Shown: in pieces, positions 28,004 to 36,980 of the stretch
Numbering within the stretch: the stretch's first letter is position 1
Layout of the letters: every line of letters begins with the position of its first letter
Source of the DNA: Candidatus Helarchaeota archaeon
GTDB lineage: Archaea > Asgardarchaeota > Lokiarchaeia > Helarchaeales > RDOG01
NCBI GenBank assembly: GCA_019058315.1
Contig: JAHPZH010000002.1
Coordinates: forward strand, 62,001-126,000
Reading direction: 5' to 3'
DNA: 64,000 nt
Notes under the pieces: generated by a model
Told to the model about the DNA's origin: nothing
The model's database searches: none
What the model saw: only the letters and a program-made list of their open reading frames with translations
Program-made: the position numbers and the translations under genes

Positions 28004-28138
28004 TTATCTTAAACTTGAAACGACTTTTTTCAAAAGACGTTTCCAATTCCTTTCCCTTTCTTCTTTCCAATCTCCGAAATTATTAATTTCTATTTTTGGG
28101 GAACTATGATAATTCCAAACAAGATCAAAAATTCTCAT
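28004..28138 (-). CDS. Possible small protein of 44 residues
   Basis: An ATG-started frame in the 360-base gap 27876-28236. It encodes a mixed-composition peptide with MRIFDLVWNYHSSPK followed by INNFGDWKEERERNWKRLL and a basic end. Tryptophans and ordinary amino-acid balance make it look more like protein than random AT-rich sequence, but there is no homologue known to me. Nothing else is seen in the gap. Confidence 0.4.
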   Translation of the reverse strand: MRIFDLVWNYHSSPKIEINNFGDWKEERERNWKRLLKKVVSSLR

Positions 28139-28236
28139 AAATAAATGAATAAATTTTCTATTTTAAAAAGAGTTAGGTAAAATGAATTTGAGATGATTTC
28201 ATTTATAAAAACTCGAATTGAGTTAGAAGAAGAAAA

Positions 28237-28809
28237 TTAAGTTTCTTTTATTGGTTTATAATCTTCTTTTGTCAAACCAAATGTCCAAGCTATTGCTTCT
28301 TTACAAGTATGGACTGTATGAGGCACTGCTAAAACATAAATTTCCTTTGTTGTTGCATCTTCGACCTTTACTAATTTCATAGGTGTCATACTTTTACCTA
28401 AATCAACTACAATTAATTGGGAGCTTCCATCTTGATGTTCAACAAAACCTCCTAATTCACGAAACAATCTATCAATACCAAAACGTCTCATTAAAAGGCT
28501 TCTAATTTCAATATTTTTACAATTTAATATTTCACGTGCGGTTATTGTGTCGAGCTTAAAAAATAACTGATAATCTTTAAGTCTCTCTAAGATTTGATAT
28601 TCTTTCCAACGTCCCTTGTTTTTTCGGAAAAAATTTTGTAAATTACCTTCATGTTTCCCGTTTTTATCAATCCAAAAGAAACGACTGTCCCTTGTTATGC
28701 CTAATTTCCTATCATCTTGAAGCCAAAGTATTCCACGCCACAATCTTGAAGGTATTAAATGTTCTTTATTCAAAAAATCCTTTAAGATTTCTTTAGTCTT
28801 TTGATGCAT
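28237..28809 (-). CDS. DUF6745-like protein, coupled to the upstream small gene
   Basis: A 190-residue protein. The C-terminal 70 residues (LIVVDLGKSMTPMKLVKVEDATTKEIYVLAVPH followed by a Cys-x-x-Ala-x-x-Trp-Thr-Phe-Gly element, read here in two parts) resemble the end of DUF6745-type proteins of bacteria. The N-terminal 110 residues are charged and contain FFRKNKGRWKEYQ and a leucine-rich-looking segment. Its ATG overlaps the stop of the upstream gene by one base (TAATG), so translation is coupled. Function unknown; assignment to the family is from memory of motif shape and is tentative. Confidence 0.5.
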   Translation of the reverse strand: MHQKTKEILKDFLNKEHLIPSRLWRGILWLQDDRKLGITRDSRFFWIDKNGKHEGNLQNFFRKNKGRWKEYQILERLKDYQLFFKLDTITAREILNCKNIEIRSLLMRRFGIDRLFRELGGFVEHQDGSSQLIVVDLGKSMTPMKLVKVEDATTKEIYVLAVPHTVHTCKEAIAWTFGLTKEDYKPIKET

Positions 28810-29108
28810 TAATCAGTTACCCAAGGATCTCTCTTTGTTATTGGATCAAACTCTCTCTGTCTTGTAACTTCATAAATTCCAGGTTCTAATTCAATAGGTG
28901 CGTGTTCTTCGTGAACTAATGCTCCACCACTATATACTTCTAAATACATTTGACTACCCCAACTGTAAATTGAACCATTTTGTATTCGATGTGCATGTCC
29001 TGTTGCTTCACCCATAACAATAATATCTGTTTCTAATTTTTTTACTTTTTTTGGAAGTTTTTCAATCTTTTTAACTAAAACATCACCTTGTCTATATATT
29101 TTACTCAA
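28809..29108 (-). CDS. Small beta-rich protein partnered with DUF6745-like gene
   Basis: A 99-residue protein with an N-terminal YRQGDVLVKKI strand, a central GEATGHAHRI segment and VHEEHAPIELEPGIYEVTRQRE near the end (read as VHEEHAPIEL and PGIYEVTRQRE). Similar small proteins occur in bacteria and phages beside DUF6745-like genes, which fits the overlap with the downstream gene here. The two histidine-containing segments could bind a metal. The pairing suggests a two-protein module of unknown function, perhaps acquired by transfer. Confidence 0.55.
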   Translation of the reverse strand: MSKIYRQGDVLVKKIEKLPKKVKKLETDIIVMGEATGHAHRIQNGSIYSWGSQMYLEVYSGGALVHEEHAPIELEPGIYEVTRQREFDPITKRDPWVTD

Positions 29109-29288
29109 AAAAACACCTCTAATTTTTCTTAATGTTCCTAATATCGAAAATTTCGATCCTTATTTTTTAGTTTTTCTAGCTACTGATTGTTTTCTCGAAA
29201 AACTTAAAGGAAAACTTTTCTTATTTTTGTTGTTTAATACAGATTTATAAATTTATGTAATTTGAATAGAATGATTTGGGCCTAAAAT

Positions 29289-30311
29289 TTGAAGGATTTT
29301 AAATCTGAACTTAGTAATATTGAGGGTGTATATCGATTCAAAATCGAAGTTCCTTATGATGTTAAATTTGTTTGTGTATATCTATTTCAACTCGATAATA
29401 AAAACATCCTATTTGATGCAGGTTTAGATTTTGGCGAATGGAGCAAATCTTTTTTTTCATTACTTCAAGAGACAGGCATTTCAATAAAGGAAATTGATTA
29501 TTGCATTGTTTCACATCATCATGTAGATCACATTGGACTTCTTAAAAAATTTAAACGCAAAAATCCCAATATGCAAATATTAATGAATGAAATTACTAAT
29601 AACATATTAAAATGGGAAAATGATGTTAGAAAGACCAAAGATATTGAATCCGAGACGAATGAACTCATTAAAAAAATGAAAAGTTTTGGTCTTAGTGAAA
29701 TAAATGGAAGAAAGATGGTTCGTTGGTTTAAGATGTGGCCAAATTTAAGAAAATACCATGAACCAGATAAATTATTACACGATGGAGATGAGATTTCTTT
29801 CGGAAAAAGTAAATTAAAAATAATTTGGACCCCAGGTCACTCTTTAGGGCATATATGCGTTTTTGATTATACTAATAAACATCTTTTTTCGGGGGATCAT
29901 ATTCTTTCTGGAATTACACCACACATTGGGTTATTTGTTGTTAATCCATTACTTGATGAAAATTATAATTTTGAAAATATATTAGAGCATTACTTAAAAT
30001 CTCTAGATAGAATTGATAAATTGAATCCAAAAATAATTTTCCCTGCGCACCAAGAAATCATTTATCATCCCCATGAACGTATCTTAGCAATTAAAGAACA
30101 TCATAATAATAGACTAAAGGAAATTTCAAGTATAATTAAAAATAATCCAATGAGTCCTGTTAAAATTTCTCGAATTCACTTTGGATCTGATTTGGATCCA
30201 ATTAACTCATTCCTTGCACTGAGTGAGGTTGTAGCTCATCTAACGTTTTTAGAAAACCAAGATAAAGTGAAACGAATTGAAAAAGATGGAAAATATTTAT
30301 TCAAATGCTGA
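29289..30311 (+). CDS. Metallo-beta-lactamase-fold hydrolase
   Basis: A 340-residue MBL-fold protein. The zinc motif HxHxDH is SHHHVDHIG (His76, His78, Asp80, His81). Later ligands are in TPGHSLGHI and in the FSGDHIL segment, and FPAHQE supplies the final His. The C-terminal 60 residues look like a small winged-helix-like extension (ALSEVVAHLTFLENQDKVKRI), as in glyoxalase-II-like LACTB2 enzymes. Start is TTG. The methyltransferase gene follows after 15 bases, a likely two-gene operon. Substrate could be a thioester or lactone. Confidence 0.85.
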   Translation: MKDFKSELSNIEGVYRFKIEVPYDVKFVCVYLFQLDNKNILFDAGLDFGEWSKSFFSLLQETGISIKEIDYCIVSHHHVDHIGLLKKFKRKNPNMQILMNEITNNILKWENDVRKTKDIESETNELIKKMKSFGLSEINGRKMVRWFKMWPNLRKYHEPDKLLHDGDEISFGKSKLKIIWTPGHSLGHICVFDYTNKHLFSGDHILSGITPHIGLFVVNPLLDENYNFENILEHYLKSLDRIDKLNPKIIFPAHQEIIYHPHERILAIKEHHNNRLKEISSIIKNNPMSPVKISRIHFGSDLDPINSFLALSEVVAHLTFLENQDKVKRIEKDGKYLFKC

Positions 30312-30326
30312 TATGAATGGGGAATT

Positions 30327-31118
30327 ATGGAATCATTAAATTATGATAAAATGTCTAAATACTATGATGAAACAAGAATTTTTAATCAAAATTGTTTTAA
30401 TAAAGCAATTGATTATATTGTAAAACGGTTTCCTCCAAATATTTATAAGAAATTGTTTGAACCAGGAATAGGGACTGGTAGAATTTCAATTCCATTAGCT
30501 CTAAGGGGATATAATATATATGGTATTGATATTTCAACCGAAATGTTAAAAATATTACAGAAACGACTAGATCAGATCAAAAATATAAATTTTGTTTATA
30601 AAAAGGCTGATGCAACAAAAATCCCTTATAATACAAATGAATTTAATTTGGCTATAATTGTTTATCTTTTTTATTTTATTAAAGAATGGAAAAAAGCAGT
30701 CAATGAAATTATAAGAGTAGTAGATGGGCCAATAATTTTAATGCATACTGGTTATGGGGAAGAAGTACCATTTTTAAACGAAAGATATAAGCAATTATCG
30801 GAAAAATTTGGTTTTTCTATTAAAAATATTGGAGTTAAAAGTACAAAGGAAGTAGTAACTTATTTAGAAAATTTAGGATATCAAACCGAATGGATAAAAG
30901 ATAAATGGAAATGGAAATCACACATTCAACTTAATGAAGCAATTGATTATTTAGAAAAAAGAGCATATTCATTTTCTACTTTTCCTCCTGAAGATATACA
31001 CGTCAAGGTAATAAGAAATTTAAGAAATGAAATTAAAGCGAAATATGGAAAAATAGAGGAGTCAATAGAGGTTACTAATCAAGTTTATTTTGGAATAGTC
31101 CAAAAAAAGCCTTCTTGA
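30327..31118 (+). CDS. Class I SAM-dependent methyltransferase
   Basis: A 263-residue methyltransferase with motif I FEPGIGTGRISIPLAL, an acidic loop YGIDISTEML and a catalytic-core region YLFYFIKEWKKAV. The C-terminal third is charged and less typical, with long helices. It follows the MBL hydrolase by 15 bases with GGGGAA before the ATG. Substrate unknown; small molecule most likely. Confidence 0.85.
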   Translation: MESLNYDKMSKYYDETRIFNQNCFNKAIDYIVKRFPPNIYKKLFEPGIGTGRISIPLALRGYNIYGIDISTEMLKILQKRLDQIKNINFVYKKADATKIPYNTNEFNLAIIVYLFYFIKEWKKAVNEIIRVVDGPIILMHTGYGEEVPFLNERYKQLSEKFGFSIKNIGVKSTKEVVTYLENLGYQTEWIKDKWKWKSHIQLNEAIDYLEKRAYSFSTFPPEDIHVKVIRNLRNEIKAKYGKIEESIEVTNQVYFGIVQKKPS

Positions 31119-31158
31119 ACCAAATAAGAGAATAATCCAGTTTAACTCGAATAAGGTT

Positions 31159-32190
31159 TTATAATTTTTCAATTGATTCTTTTTTTTCGGTTTCTGATGA
31201 TTTATATAGTGCCTTAATCAATCTCAACACTTTAGAACTTTCTTCTATGGTGTTTAAATAAGGTTTATCATGTAATATCCACTCTGTAAATGCTTTAATT
31301 GAATTTACTAAATGTGGTAGTTCTTTTTTTTGTGGGTCCATCTCAAGAGAGTAATTTTCTACACCCTTCCATTTCAAGGAACTAGGCCATGGACCATTAT
31401 AAAAGCAATGTCCCTTCTCACCAAATATTTTTAATTCCACTTTGTCTTGTAAAACACTTATTGGAGGAGTAATCAAGGAAGCACAATTGATTTGTGCATG
31501 AACTTTGTTTTCAAATTCTACAATTCCGAAGCCAACATCTTCAACTTCGATTAAATCCGGAAATTTTAATGTATCTATTTTTCCCATAATTGAAATTGGC
31601 TCGCCTAATGCCCATATCATTATATCAATGATGTGAGAACCATGAATTAATAGGGTTCCACCCCCAGAAGTATCCCATTTTGTTCTCCACATCCCTTGTT
31701 TAAAATAAGCCTCATCTCGACTGAAAAAAATATTACAATTTGTATAGTAAATTTTACCCAAATGCCCATTTTGAACGGCAGAAGCTAATTCATGACAAAC
31801 AGGGTCATAGCGATAATTATAATTAAAACCAAGTTTTAAATTGCGATATTTTTTATCTAATTTGTTTATTATACGAGCATCCTCTACTGAACAAGCGACA
31901 GGTTTTTCGCATAAAATATGTTTTTCTGCTTTAAAAGCTTGCTTAATCTGGGGCATATGGAGATGATGGGGAGTGGCAATATAGACCGTATCAATTTCTT
32001 CTTTATTATACATCTGATCGATATCTGTATAAGCATGGCTTTTTCCCCCAATTGATTTAGCTTTTTTTAAATCGACATCTGTAGCCGCAACAATCTTTAG
32101 ATTTTCAACTTTTCTTCCCATATACTTAAAAAGGTTTGAAAACATCCCGCAACCAATAACACCTACTTTTATCAATTCTTTTTCTCCCAA
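31159..32190 (-). CDS. Gfo/Idh/MocA-family oxidoreductase
   Basis: A 343-residue NAD(P)-dependent dehydrogenase family protein. The N-terminal Rossmann domain has GVIGCGMFSN for dinucleotide binding and the family motif CEKPVA near residue 95; the C-terminal domain has NYNYRYDP and GGTLLIHGSHIIDI, where the His pair is typical of the active site. Members oxidise or epimerise sugars, inositols and related polyols. The ThuA gene lies 14 bases upstream in the same operon, a pairing common in carbohydrate-utilisation clusters. Confidence 0.9.
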   Translation of the reverse strand: MGEKELIKVGVIGCGMFSNLFKYMGRKVENLKIVAATDVDLKKAKSIGGKSHAYTDIDQMYNKEEIDTVYIATPHHLHMPQIKQAFKAEKHILCEKPVACSVEDARIINKLDKKYRNLKLGFNYNYRYDPVCHELASAVQNGHLGKIYYTNCNIFFSRDEAYFKQGMWRTKWDTSGGGTLLIHGSHIIDIMIWALGEPISIMGKIDTLKFPDLIEVEDVGFGIVEFENKVHAQINCASLITPPISVLQDKVELKIFGEKGHCFYNGPWPSSLKWKGVENYSLEMDPQKKELPHLVNSIKAFTEWILHDKPYLNTIEESSKVLRLIKALYKSSETEKKESIEKL

Positions 32191-32204
32191 TTACTCACCC
32201 TATC

Positions 32205-32846
32205 TTATTTTTGCCCCTCTAAAACCCATTCTACAGCTCTTTGTATAATTGATCTGAAAACTTCTTTTTTTAGGGATAGCACCCCATGTCCTAACGAACA
32301 AAAAAAAACTCTACCTTTTCCATAATTTTTGATCCACATTAATGGTTCAGGTTTAGGATCATCAGGATCATGATAATCTGCTTCAGCTAAGACATGAATA
32401 TCATTACCCATAGAAAAATCATGTCGATAGGGTTCATCTTTAAAGGAAAAATCATCCAATCCTTTAATAATTTGATGATTTCTATCCAGAATTTTAATAT
32501 CGAAAGTTTGTATTCCTTTATGGCTAATAAATCGCCCACCTAGCATTTCAAAATATTTAGGATGCTCTTTAAATGAAGCAGATGCACCATGTAATCCAAT
32601 AAACCCTTTCCCAATTCTAACAAAATCTAGAATGTTTTTTTCTTGTGTTTCGGTTAATTCTCCCATTTGACTGAAAAAAATTGTTGTATCATAGGAGAAA
32701 AAATCTTTTCCGCTAAAAATATCTGTATTATCATACATACCTATTAAACAATTTGGTAAAATCTCTTTAAAACGTTTATAAATGGTTTTAAACGACGAAT
32801 ATCTCCCACCAAGATATAACAAGATCTTATTTTTTTTATTACTCAT
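32205..32846 (-). CDS. ThuA-domain protein
   Basis: A 213-residue protein of the ThuA (trehalose utilisation) family, a class I glutamine-amidotransferase-like fold without an obvious catalytic Cys. Diagnostic segments are GKGFIGLHGASASF, EMLGGRFISH and EPYRHDF, then GRVFFCSLGH near the end. ThuA proteins act with Gfo/Idh/MocA enzymes in keto-sugar metabolism, which matches the gene next door. Full length for the family. Confidence 0.85.
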   Translation of the reverse strand: MSNKKNKILLYLGGRYSSFKTIYKRFKEILPNCLIGMYDNTDIFSGKDFFSYDTTIFFSQMGELTETQEKNILDFVRIGKGFIGLHGASASFKEHPKYFEMLGGRFISHKGIQTFDIKILDRNHQIIKGLDDFSFKDEPYRHDFSMGNDIHVLAEADYHDPDDPKPEPLMWIKNYGKGRVFFCSLGHGVLSLKKEVFRSIIQRAVEWVLEGQK

Positions 32847-32876
32847 TTTTCAAATCCTATTTTGATTGTACAAAAA

Positions 32877-33530
32877 TCATTGCCATATAGCAGTTTCCCA
32901 CTCAGTTTGAGGAATTAAAAAACTTATCAATTCTGGATTGATTACCTTAAAAATAAATTCCGCTTGGGGGACGTTCTCCAATGCATAGTATTCATCGTAA
33001 AATTTATCCTTTTCCTCTTCTGGTAAATCTTTAGGCCATTCTCTCCAGGGAAAATTCTTTTCATTAATTATTTTCGTTGATTTTATATATTTATTGACTT
33101 CTTTTTTAAATTCTTCATCATTTTCTTCCATGATAATATGATATTTCTTGTTTTCTCCAACACCTTCAGTTCCATATCCAGCGACTTTAAGTCCTTTATA
33201 TGTATAATTTTCTAAATCAATCTGTTCATATTCCTCTTTGGTTATATATTTTATATAACCCATAGATAGTTTCTCCATAAATTTAAGAGTTCCATAAGAT
33301 TTAGTATTTTTAGCAAGTTCTCTAGCTTCGTTTTTTGAAATTGGTAAATTACTTTCGCGAGGAAAAAAATAATTTTCTAACATATTTCTCCAGCACTCTA
33401 CGATGATACTCATAGCAAATGTTTTCGTATTCGGAATATAATCTACATCAGGATGAATAACAAAAATTGTACATTTTACCACTGTTTGATCAATCTTATC
33501 AATTCTAATCCTGTAAAGTGCAGATCCCAT
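32877..33530 (-). CDS. Uncharacterised protein
   Basis: A 217-residue soluble protein with no family I recognise. It begins with a beta-rich stretch (YRIRIDKIDQTVVKC), contains a Gly-rich VAGYGTEGVGENKKYHII segment and an acidic Lys/Glu-rich helix, and ends ISFLIPQTEWETAIWQ. It lies 31 bases upstream of the ThuA gene on the same strand and could be the first gene of that operon. Confidence 0.55.
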   Translation of the reverse strand: MGSALYRIRIDKIDQTVVKCTIFVIHPDVDYIPNTKTFAMSIIVECWRNMLENYFFPRESNLPISKNEARELAKNTKSYGTLKFMEKLSMGYIKYITKEEYEQIDLENYTYKGLKVAGYGTEGVGENKKYHIIMEENDEEFKKEVNKYIKSTKIINEKNFPWREWPKDLPEEEKDKFYDEYYALENVPQAEFIFKVINPELISFLIPQTEWETAIWQ

Positions 33531-33704
33531 TTTTATTCATCGGGAATTTTTTCATATAATTTATCAAAAAATTCGTTGATAGAATTCATAACATTCATTT
33601 TATTCATTAAATTCAACATGTTTAATATTTTAAAACTATTTTAATCAATTATATACAATCATTTGATTAATAATTTAAAAATATTTAATGGATAAATTGT
33701 AAAA

Positions 33705-34874
33705 ATGGATTCCCGTGATCGTGTATTAACTGCACTGGATGGAGATCAACCCGATCAAGTTCCTCTATTTGAGTTAGCAATAGATAATTCTCAAAATAAT
33801 CTAAAAACTCTTTACAATTTCATTCCAGGTATACAAAAATTAATGCAAAATAAATTTAATAATACTCTCATTCGATTTCTAGGTAAAGCAGCTGGAAAAA
33901 GGATAACTAATACACTTATAAGAAAAATAGGGATGAAAGGAGGAAAATTTGCTACACTTACATTAGTAAAAGCTGCTCGGCATTTTGGAATTGATGCAAC
34001 TACTTTAATGATTGGAATTTTATTTGCATCTAATTTTAAACTCTCAAGTAGATTTGATTATTACGTTGATGAATACGGGAGAATGGGTGCAATTAATAAG
34101 GATACCTTAACGTGGTATAAAGGCGGAATAATGACTCCAGAATTATTAGATGAATGGGGATTTCCAAAACCTCTTGAACCGAGCCGTTTAGAGCTTTATC
34201 ATGAGGGTTTAGAATTAAATAAGGATAACAAAATTATGCTTATGGCTATGCCTGGGGGAATGTTCCAACCGATTGTTGAAGGAGTTGGCTATGAGAGATT
34301 TTGTTACTATATTTATGACAAGCCATCATTTTTAAGGAAATTATTTGCACTTCAAACCAAATATCTCACAGAACTCAGTAAATATTGTATAGAAAATGGA
34401 ACAGAATGTATTGCCTTTGCGGATGATTCATGTTATAAGAGTGGGCCAATGATAAGTCCAAAACTTTTTGAAAAATGGATTTTTCCAGGATATAAGAAAA
34501 TTTGTAACGCTATACATAAAAGGGGTGGAAAAACATTACTTCATTCTGATGGCGATACCCATATGATAATAGATGGTTGGATAAAAGCAGGAATCGATGC
34601 TATTCACCCATTTGAACCACCAATGTGGGATCTCAAGGAGGCTAAAGAAAATTGGGGGGATAAAATCTGTATATGTGGAAATGTAGACTGTGGAATAGCG
34701 TTAGTTTATGGACCAAAACAAAGAATTATTGATGAGGTAAAAAGGTGTATAAATGCCGCTGCTGAAGGTGGAGGATACATGTTAAGTAGCTCTAATACAA
34801 TTCATTATGGGGTGCCGATTAAAAATTATGAAATTATGGTCGAAACTGGTAGGAAATATGGGGTTTATCGCTAA
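33705..34874 (+). CDS. UroD-like methyltransferase, HSDG variant, distant copy
   Basis: A 389-residue UroD/MtaA-superfamily protein 21 kb from the main group. The N-terminal DRVLTALDGDQPDQVP signature and FADDSCYKSGPMISP block are clear. The zinc-site region is HSDGD (His280, Asp282), the same Cys-to-Asp change as in the gene at 5493, and the later Cys position reads SSSNTIHYG. It is the most diverged of the six in the window. No partner methyltransferase lies next to it; a corrinoid partner would have to be the one at 6665 or elsewhere. Confidence 0.75.
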   Translation: MDSRDRVLTALDGDQPDQVPLFELAIDNSQNNLKTLYNFIPGIQKLMQNKFNNTLIRFLGKAAGKRITNTLIRKIGMKGGKFATLTLVKAARHFGIDATTLMIGILFASNFKLSSRFDYYVDEYGRMGAINKDTLTWYKGGIMTPELLDEWGFPKPLEPSRLELYHEGLELNKDNKIMLMAMPGGMFQPIVEGVGYERFCYYIYDKPSFLRKLFALQTKYLTELSKYCIENGTECIAFADDSCYKSGPMISPKLFEKWIFPGYKKICNAIHKRGGKTLLHSDGDTHMIIDGWIKAGIDAIHPFEPPMWDLKEAKENWGDKICICGNVDCGIALVYGPKQRIIDEVKRCINAAAEGGGYMLSSSNTIHYGVPIKNYEIMVETGRKYGVYR

Positions 34875-34907
34875 TTTTTTTTAACATTAAATCTCAATAA
34901 AAAATTG

Positions 34908-35150
34908 CTATAAAATTGATATTTCATTTTGTATTTCAACATCAGTAAGATAATAAGCTAAATTAGATTCAAAACATATTTTCTTCATAAATTTGATTAG
35001 TTCAAAAACATCCTCAAATTCAATAATAACTTTAGGATTTTCAAAAGCAAGATCTTCTTTTTTATATAACATTAATTTATTCCTTTCTACTTTAGGAATC
35101 AAAGTTATATTATCAACTTTAAAAATTAATGGTTCTTTCTTCAATTTCAT
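34908..35150 (-). CDS. Small hypothetical protein
   Basis: An 80-residue protein of mixed alpha/beta character with a Lys-rich N-terminus and an acidic middle (EDVFELIKFMKKIC). No recognisable domain. Balanced composition and its position between two genes support coding, but function is unknown. Confidence 0.45.
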   Translation of the reverse strand: MKLKKEPLIFKVDNITLIPKVERNKLMLYKKEDLAFENPKVIIEFEDVFELIKFMKKICFESNLAYYLTDVEIQNEISIL

Positions 35151-35275
35151 TCATTTTTTTTAACAACTCTCCACCAAGACTATTAAAAAATTGAGTAATA
35201 TTAGAATAACATATAAAAGAATCATGCAATTTTGTAGTAATTAAATTACAAATTAAGAATTAATTAGTGTTTAAT

Positions 35276-35725
35276 ATGGGAAAAATTATAGAAGCTAAAT
35301 GTAATTGCGGCTTCGAGCAAGAAATATTCGTGGATAGAGGCAAGGTTCCAATGGCATTATGTATATATTGCAAAAATAGTTTTAGGATAGAAGCAGAACA
35401 AGCTATTGAGAAAAAGGTAATACCTTGTCCTGATTGTGGGAAGGATGTAGCTACCTCGATATGTTTTGCACCCGCATTATGTGAAAAATGTAAAAAAATT
35501 ATCATACTTAACTATGCACAAATGCCAGTAATTTGCCCTGATTGTGGAGGAAATGCAATATTCTATAATGAATCTTCTCTTCAGAAACCAAACAAGGCAG
35601 CAGGACCAGCTATTTCATGGGGAATGGATATAGAAGGTGATTTTAAACTTCCTCAAGCAGAATACAAATGTCCAAGCTGTGGACAAATGTCTTTACAATT
35701 TAAACATGAAGGTTTTTGGGATTAA
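35276..35725 (+). CDS. Multi-zinc-ribbon protein
   Basis: A 149-residue protein made of small Cys-rich knuckles: CNCGF, then CIYC, CPDCGKD with CEKCKK, CPDCGGN and CPSCGQ. These fit two or three zinc ribbons. I chose the ATG at 35276; a GTG nine bases earlier is possible. Zinc-ribbon proteins of this kind often mediate nucleic-acid or protein contacts. It is followed after 70 bases by another zinc-finger gene in the same orientation. Confidence 0.7.
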   Translation: MGKIIEAKCNCGFEQEIFVDRGKVPMALCIYCKNSFRIEAEQAIEKKVIPCPDCGKDVATSICFAPALCEKCKKIIILNYAQMPVICPDCGGNAIFYNESSLQKPNKAAGPAISWGMDIEGDFKLPQAEYKCPSCGQMSLQFKHEGFWD

Positions 35726-35795
35726 AATACAATTATCAAATAATTAACATTAATAATATTTCAAAGAGAATGATAAAGAAAGGCAGATGAATTAG

Positions 35796-36635
35796 ATGAT
35801 TATATGTGATATTTGCAATGGACCGATACAAGATAAAAAACATTATATCTGTGAACATTGCGATAAAGGATTTCATTTTAAATGCGTCAAGAAGAAGAAA
35901 TACTTATTTAGAGAAGATCACGACACAAGACAGTGTAGATATTGTCATAATCCCATGATTGATATGGAAGAAGAAGAAAAATACGAGAAAAAAATGGAAA
36001 AACAACTTCAAGATGAAGAAGAAAGAAAGGTAATAGAAGAAGAAAAAGCATTAGCTATGCTGGATCGTAAAACACAACGAAAAATGCTCACCGGTGTAAG
36101 AGAATCTGTAAAAAAGAAAATGAAGGGATTAAAAAGTGGGTTTGATGCAATCCTTAATATTGAAGATTATAAAGATGATTGGACTCTCATTCATGGAAGG
36201 ATCCCTATATTAGATGATGATTTTCTATTTTTTCATCGAATTAATGAAGCTTTAAATCAGCATCCAAATTTCTTGCATTTTCAAATTAGACATTACTTAG
36301 AATCAATAGATTACATTATAGAAGATGAAGCGGTTCCATTACCACTAGAATTTGATATAGAAGGTGGAAAGATTAAAATTTTCAATTATTCAGGTTATTT
36401 AAGTGCCATTATTGAATGTAAAGGAATAAAACTTAAAGGGGCTACAAACATCTATGTAAAAGAAGAAGGCATATGTTACTATAGTAAAGATTTCGAACCC
36501 CCTTTTGTGAAAGGAAATATTCACTTTTCATTTGCTGGTTCTGTTCAAAATATGAATAAAGAAGAATTAAAATCAGATATTGAGAAATTAAATCAAAAAA
36601 TAATTGAATTTTTAAAAACTGATGTTCCCTATTAA
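35796..36635 (+). CDS. PHD-like C4HC3 zinc-finger protein with shared C-terminal domain
   Basis: A 279-residue three-part protein. Residues 4-50 are a cross-brace zinc finger with the pattern Cys4, Cys7, Cys19, Cys22, His27, Cys30, Cys47, Cys50, the C4HC3 order of PHD/RING-variant fingers. Residues about 58-110 are a Glu/Lys-rich coiled coil. Residues about 130-275 form a domain also present at the C-terminus of the protein encoded at 55825-56637: both carry HPNFLH, then PL-E, an acidic strand, a Gly-Tyr-Leu and a terminal helix. PHD-like fingers are mainly eukaryotic; a role in protein or chromatin contact is speculative. The SAP-like gene follows after 41 bases. Confidence 0.7.
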   Translation: MIICDICNGPIQDKKHYICEHCDKGFHFKCVKKKKYLFREDHDTRQCRYCHNPMIDMEEEEKYEKKMEKQLQDEEERKVIEEEKALAMLDRKTQRKMLTGVRESVKKKMKGLKSGFDAILNIEDYKDDWTLIHGRIPILDDDFLFFHRINEALNQHPNFLHFQIRHYLESIDYIIEDEAVPLPLEFDIEGGKIKIFNYSGYLSAIIECKGIKLKGATNIYVKEEGICYYSKDFEPPFVKGNIHFSFAGSVQNMNKEELKSDIEKLNQKIIEFLKTDVPY

Positions 36636-36676
36636 AATAAGACATTTAGATTTGAATATTTTAAGGATGTAATTAA

Positions 36677-36973
36677 TTGAGTCATTCCTATGAATTTTGG
36701 CAAGAATTTTTAGATTTTTTTATAATCAAGGATGCAGTAGTAATGATTTGTGAACATAATAAGTTGAAAACTGTAGGAACTAAAGAGGAGTTGATAATGC
36801 GTTTATTAGACTCAATTAGTGGAGAAATTACAGTGTATAAAATAGCAAATTTATTTCCAAAAGAAGATATGAAAATATTTTCTGAAGAGAAAGAGGGGAG
36901 AGTTTCTGGAACTAGGGCTGAAATCTTACAAAGTGTTATTAATATTTTTAAAACAAACAAAGGAATGAAATAA
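36677..36973 (+). CDS. SAP-domain-like small protein
   Basis: A 98-residue protein starting with TTG. Residues about 18-48 show the SAP-type helix-loop-helix: a hydrophobic helix, then LKTVGTKEELIMRLL. A second copy with VSGTRAEILQSVI follows at about residues 72-90. SAP motifs bind DNA in eukaryotic nuclear proteins. The gene follows the C4HC3 zinc-finger gene closely, so the two may work together. Two SAP-like units in one small protein is inferred from the sequence only. Confidence 0.55.
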   Translation: MSHSYEFWQEFLDFFIIKDAVVMICEHNKLKTVGTKEELIMRLLDSISGEITVYKIANLFPKEDMKIFSEEKEGRVSGTRAEILQSVINIFKTNKGMK

Positions 36974-36980
36974 TTTTAAG

